From contig JARWKL010000012.1 of assembly GCA_029961685.1 (NCBI GenBank), positions 15,175,227 through 15,239,226 on the forward strand: DNA of 64,000 bases, read 5' to 3'. Each line of letters opens with the position of its first letter. The first letter of the stretch is position 1. Positions 60,429 to 64,000 of this stretch are shown in pieces. The stretch comes from Aristolochia californica. Its lineage: Eukaryota > Streptophyta > Magnoliopsida > Piperales > Aristolochiaceae. Made by a program: the position numbers and the translations under genes. Under the pieces are notes generated by a model, which worked only from the letters and a program-made list of their open reading frames with translations, ran no database searches and had not been told where the DNA came from.

Positions 60429-60985
60429 CTACCTCTGGATTTGCCAGTACTTGTATGCTAGAAGAGTCTGTTGAACCCAATACAGTTTTTGAGGTATTAA
60501 GAGTAGTAGCTCCACCATGTTAACATCTTCACCCACTTTGGGTACAATTGTCTTCTTAGCTCTCATAATCTTGTTAAAGGATAATGTGGGAATCTCATAA
60601 GAGGCTATTACCTGGGTCTTGATTCCTTCAAATTCAACACCTAAACCATCAAGAAATTTTGCTACCAGGAGCTGATTTTTTTGTTTTCTCAATTCCCTTT
60701 CATTTGTAGTGAATGGATGATACACATTTATCTCCTACCAGATACCCAGAAATGCACTATAAGATTCTTTAACCGTTTTGTTTTCCCTTTATAGTCCAAA
60801 GAAGATAGTGTCTAATTCATACACTCGTGAAAGATAGCTCTCCTGAGCATACAAAGACTCTAAGGACACCCCCATAGCCTTCGTAGTCTCATAGTTCATT
60901 ACTTGATTCTTTAGTGTAGATTAAATAATATTGACAATCCAAGTCATAACTTAGTTGTCCTCTGCTTCCCAATCACCATCAATAG
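60429..60985 (-). pseudogene. Copia D gag fragment
   Basis: 60725-60429 reads YHPFTTNERELRKQKNQLLV, AKFLDGLGVEFEGIKTQVIA and SYEIPTLSFNKIMRAKKTIV, matching plant copia Gag. Upstream in element order, EAEDN-VMTWIVNII and NYETTKAMGVSLESLYAQES-like pieces lie around 60980-60840. The gag is cut at 61014/62232 by the TIR element. Confidence 0.8.
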
Positions 60986-61014
60986 GAACTGGATGATCAT
61001 CTCGAATGAACTTA

Positions 61015-62231
61015 GGGGGGGTTAGTCAACAAAACGGAAATTTGAAGTTCATCTTCATCTCCAACATGAACTTAATGTTAGTCACCTACATGAACTTCAT
61101 CTTCGCACTTGGTGTTAGTGTTGACAACTTCATGTGCACTAGAAAACAGTTTCCAGTGTTAGTGCCCCAACATGAGAAAAACATAAAAAACAAAAGAATC
61201 CATAAAACCTTACGATACACTTAATTACAACATAATCTTTAAACCCCAAATTAGGTAAAACAAACATGAGTACTACACTAATAAGTAATTTAATGTTTAA
61301 TTAAAATATATTAATATTCTAATTAATTAAATTAGATATTATATTATTTAATGACTTCACTTTATAATTACGTGAGCCAATTAACAATGATTAATAATAA
61401 AATAAAATAAAAAGTAAAAAATAACATAAGTGGATATAATAAATAAATAAATAAATAAATTTATTAATAACATAAGATATACTTTAACATAAAAAGGAAT
61501 AATTAAACAAAAATAATTGACCACTCTTAAATCACTAATTTAATACAGTAATAAAAAATAAATATAATAAATAAATATATATAATTTTATTCAATAAATA
61601 TTTTTGTCAATAATTTGTTTTCTGCGCGTTGGAGGTCGTCTTCTGCACGTGTAGAGGGGGACAACGGCAGCCATCGTCGACCCCCGTCGGATGTCAGAAT
61701 CGTCAATGTCGCGAGCTCACCCCGCGCCAGCCAGTGCTGCCCTTTCACCACAGAGGCCTGATTGCTCGTCGTCGGCCTCCATCTCCCATTCCTTGATGCT
61801 CATTGCTTGTCGCTCGACGGACGAAGGGATGGCGTCGCTTGTCGCAAGCGGAGAGGGAGAAGAGGGGGGTGCGGGAGGGAAGAAAAAAACCAAAATGAGA
61901 AGAGAGCGTGAGAGGGTGTGCGGGAGAGGGCAGAAAAAAAACGAAATGAGAAGAGAGCATGAGAGGGTGTGCGGGAGAGAGAGGGGAGAAGAAAAAAAAA
62001 TCGTCGAGGGTTCGAACCCCAGCGATTGTTTCATGTGCATGAATGGCAAAATTGGGCGGAAAGCACATTCCGTCGATTAAGCGTTGGACATGATTTTCAA
62101 AGTCATGTTAGTCATGTACATGACTTGAAGTCCGGCTCTCCACTAACGACCCCAGGAGATGAACTGAGTAATATGGATGAAGTTCATCTCTAGAGTCAAG
62201 TTGACTAACCCCCCCCCCCCCCCCCCCCCCC
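61015..62231. mobile_element. 1.2-kb non-autonomous TIR element with poly-G/poly-C ends
   Basis: Begins GGGGGGGTTAGTCAAC and ends GTTGACTAAC plus 23 C, an inverted repeat of GTTAGTCAAC with G-runs at the tips. Subterminal sequence carries repeated ATGAAGTTCATC / ATGAACTTCATC and ATGTTAGTCA-YRTACATGA motifs at both ends. The flanks are TTA (61012-61014) and GTA (62232-62234). Comparison with the related gag of copia C (ACTTTGTCTTC) indicates an empty site of ACTTAGTCTTC, so a TTA or TA duplication is likely. The middle is AT-rich up to about 61620, then GC-richer. No transposase is visible, so it is non-autonomous. Superfamily uncertain (PIF/Harbinger would fit TTA). Confidence 0.75.
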
Positions 62232-62935
62232 GTAGTCTTCTTTCTGACCTTCAACTACATCCTTTATTTGGCCCAATTGAGATAATTTGACCGTATTAAT
62301 TTCTCAGAAGTAAGTAATCTTATCCTTTCCATCATAACTTGTAGTTTCTCTAGATGGGGTATATCCTTGACTTGAATCTGCCATATTATATATAGAGAGA
62401 GAGAGTCACAAATCAACACCAGACACTTCCCAAGTATTTCCTAGAATATCACCAGTGTGGGCCCCACCTTGCAAAATTAGGGTTAGTGCAAGAATAGGAC
62501 GTACGACTTCAAACAACTTTAATCAGTACATGAAACTCCAATTTCCAAGAAAATAATACCAAATAACCCTTAAATAGGGCTGATGTCAGCTTTAAGAGAT
62601 GATGATGTAAGCAATGACGTAGGTATAGATGGCTCACATCCCAAGGAGAATCAAACAAACCTTCTTAGGGCAATTAAATCAGAAAGGATCACTCAATGAT
62701 CAGAAAAACTAGTAACCCTAGGGTTATAGCAGAGAAAAATAGGAAAAAACTCAAGTTTTTACGAAAAACCAATAACCCTAGGGTTATGGTAGAGAAAAAA
62801 AGGAAAAAACTTAAGTTTTTACCCACTAATAGCCGAAATATTTGATAAAACCCATTTTCATGAGATGGCGCCCTTCAAAAATTGATGAAGATTGATAGAA
62901 GGTACTTCCAGACACGATCTATTGCTTTGATACCA

Positions 62936-63356
62936 TGTAAAAATAGAAAATTGAAGAGTAAAAAGAGAGGAGAGAAGGAAGAGAGAGGCGTGAATGGAGA
63001 AAAGCTCCAAATTGGAGCTTCTACACAACCTGCTCTCTATCTAATTAAGTGGGACTTTTCAAATTACAAAAATTCCCTTCCTTAAACAATCAATCTATAT
63101 CTCCTTATATCTCCCATATAATTGGAGCTTCTACACAACCTGCTCTCTATCTAATTAAGTGGGATTTTTCAAATTACAAAAATACCCTTCCTTAAACAAT
63201 CAATCTTTATCTCCTTATATCTCCCATTCTATATGTCCTATGTAAATGAAAGTTGAACCATAGATACAATTCAACATGTAGAACAAGATTACATATAAAG
63301 ATAAATCTATTGAAGTGGTGAAATAACCAAAATACCCCTGGACTTGTTTTCCAACA
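62936..63356 (-). repeat. Copia D 5' LTR with an internal tandem duplication
   Basis: 421 bp with the same ends as the 3' LTR. Most of the extra length is a second copy of a 110-bp block (units starting 63011 and 63121). The primer site adjoins at 62935. Confidence 0.85.
63011..63230. repeat. 110-bp tandem duplication in copia D 5' LTR
   Basis: Units 63011-63120 and 63121-63230, both beginning ATTGGAGCTTCTACACAACC, with a handful of differences. The 3' LTR has only one copy. Confidence 0.88.
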
Positions 63357-64000
63357 TTGTATTTAAAAGTGACCAATTTATAGTAGGAATGAAACATGCT
63401 AAATCAAATTTTGTGCAGATCTAGCAAACACAGGAAATTTAGGCTTAGACATCCCTTCCATCATCTGAAAAATTGGTCTTTTGAAGTTACCAGAAAATGA
63501 TAGCCATTTCAAAGTTACAACGTGTAGAGAAATGAGAAGAAGTCTAGAATCTGAAAATAATTACAGTAAGATACCTTCAGAAAATTGAGGAAGAGAAATC
63601 AAGAAAGAAAAGAAGAATGACAAAGATAAATCTCTGTGGGGTTTTAAAATTAAACAGTGAAGAAAAGAAGACTGGAATAAAGAAAAAAAAAACAGAAAGA
63701 AACTAGGGACATTAGTATTTTTTAATGTTCTATGGAAAAACAATGAAAATTGAATCGTATTCCTGTTTTTCTCAAGTCCTTAAGAATAATAGAAGGCACT
63801 TAGCAGTACTTTTTTGCTTGATGAGGAAGTAGAGTTCAACCTCTTGACCTGTGAGCGAGTCAAAGCAGATAACTGTTACTTTTTATTGTACAACACCATT
63901 AAAAATTAAGGAAGCCAAGATTTCCTTTGTTCTGGGAACGCACATAAAGCCTTGAGTTCGTAATACTCCTTGCTAAGGTTGAGCACCCATAATCATTTAA
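63357..64000 (+). other. Intron sequence to window end
   Basis: AT-rich, with no exon of PPME1 and no retroelement match recognised on either strand. Confidence 0.5.

Larger units (their letters stand above)
57917..63356 (-). mobile_element. Copia D (-), both LTRs, degraded coding region
   Basis: 5' LTR 62936-63356, primer site 62924-62935 (one or two changes), gag 60985-60429 and around 62250-62900, integrase about 59500-59000, the RT start at 58520-58272, and 3' LTR 57917-58205. The flanks are TTGTT (57912-57916) and TTGTA (63357-63361), a TSD with one change. The later RT and RNase H are missing before the 3' LTR. A 1,217-bp TIR element (61015-62231) is inserted in gag. Many stops and shifts make it non-functional. 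Confidence 0.85.

Noticed and set aside
61691..62080. 129-codon ORF, and overlapping minus-strand ORFs
   Set aside because: Low-complexity, Arg/Glu/Gly-rich, overlapping open frames on both strands, no recognised domain; more likely a composition effect within the non-autonomous TIR element.
62401..63000. Independent second copia copy downstream of the TIR element
   Set aside because: It fits as the gag start and leader of copia D, next to its own primer site, and needs no second element.

Overview
This is plant nuclear DNA, almost certainly from an angiosperm. It carries one split host gene with GT-AG introns, whose product is a plant-type protein phosphatase methylesterase 1 (PPME1). It also carries the usual plant retrotransposon classes: LINEs with endonuclease (EN), reverse transcriptase (RT), zf-RVT and RNase H domains, Ty1/copia and Ty3/gypsy elements, and a TRIM. 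I cannot name the species. Nothing bacterial or viral-replicon-like is present.

Host gene. Nine exons on the + strand (13490-13604, 13792-13871, 14436-14517, 14630-14710, 43656-43750, 43964-44014, 55213-55293, 55601-55673, 55792-55869) join in phase at every junction and encode about 245 residues of PPME1, including the Ser-Asp-His triad. The exons for the N-terminus, and the last one or more exons, are not found here. The window therefore appears to lie inside one gene whose introns hold nearly all of the DNA: more than 13.4 kb upstream, one of 28.9 kb, one of 11.2 kb, and more than 8.1 kb downstream.

Upstream intron (1-13489). A LINE RT fragment (-) is followed by a 3'-lacking LINE (+). 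Then comes a degraded copia (-) whose 5' LTR was split by a LINE (-), which was itself split by a 5.6-kb Ty3/gypsy element with 393/394-bp LTRs and a GGGCC target-site duplication (TSD).

28.9-kb intron (14711-43655). A small copia LTR relic is followed by a pile of LINEs in both orientations. The most notable are a LINE (+) split by a deleted copia with CCCCA TSD, a solo LTR with GCTCC TSD, and a LINE (-) that lost its whole RT while keeping EN and the zf-RVT/RNase H part.

11.2-kb intron (44015-55212). A copia (-) is recognisable from its two LTRs and AGGTY flanks, 10.4 kb apart. It has been filled by two LINEs, a second truncated copia, a 52-bp x5 minisatellite and a 275-bp TRIM with perfect TAGTT TSD.

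Downstream intron (55870-64000). A copia (-) of about 5.4 kb contains a 1.2-kb terminal-inverted-repeat element bounded by poly-G/poly-C ends.

I found no tRNA, rRNA, CRISPR array or new enzymatic system. The main interest is the gene's architecture, the layered insertions datable by TSDs and LTR divergence, several non-autonomous derivatives, and long inverted LINE copies transcribed within one intron.
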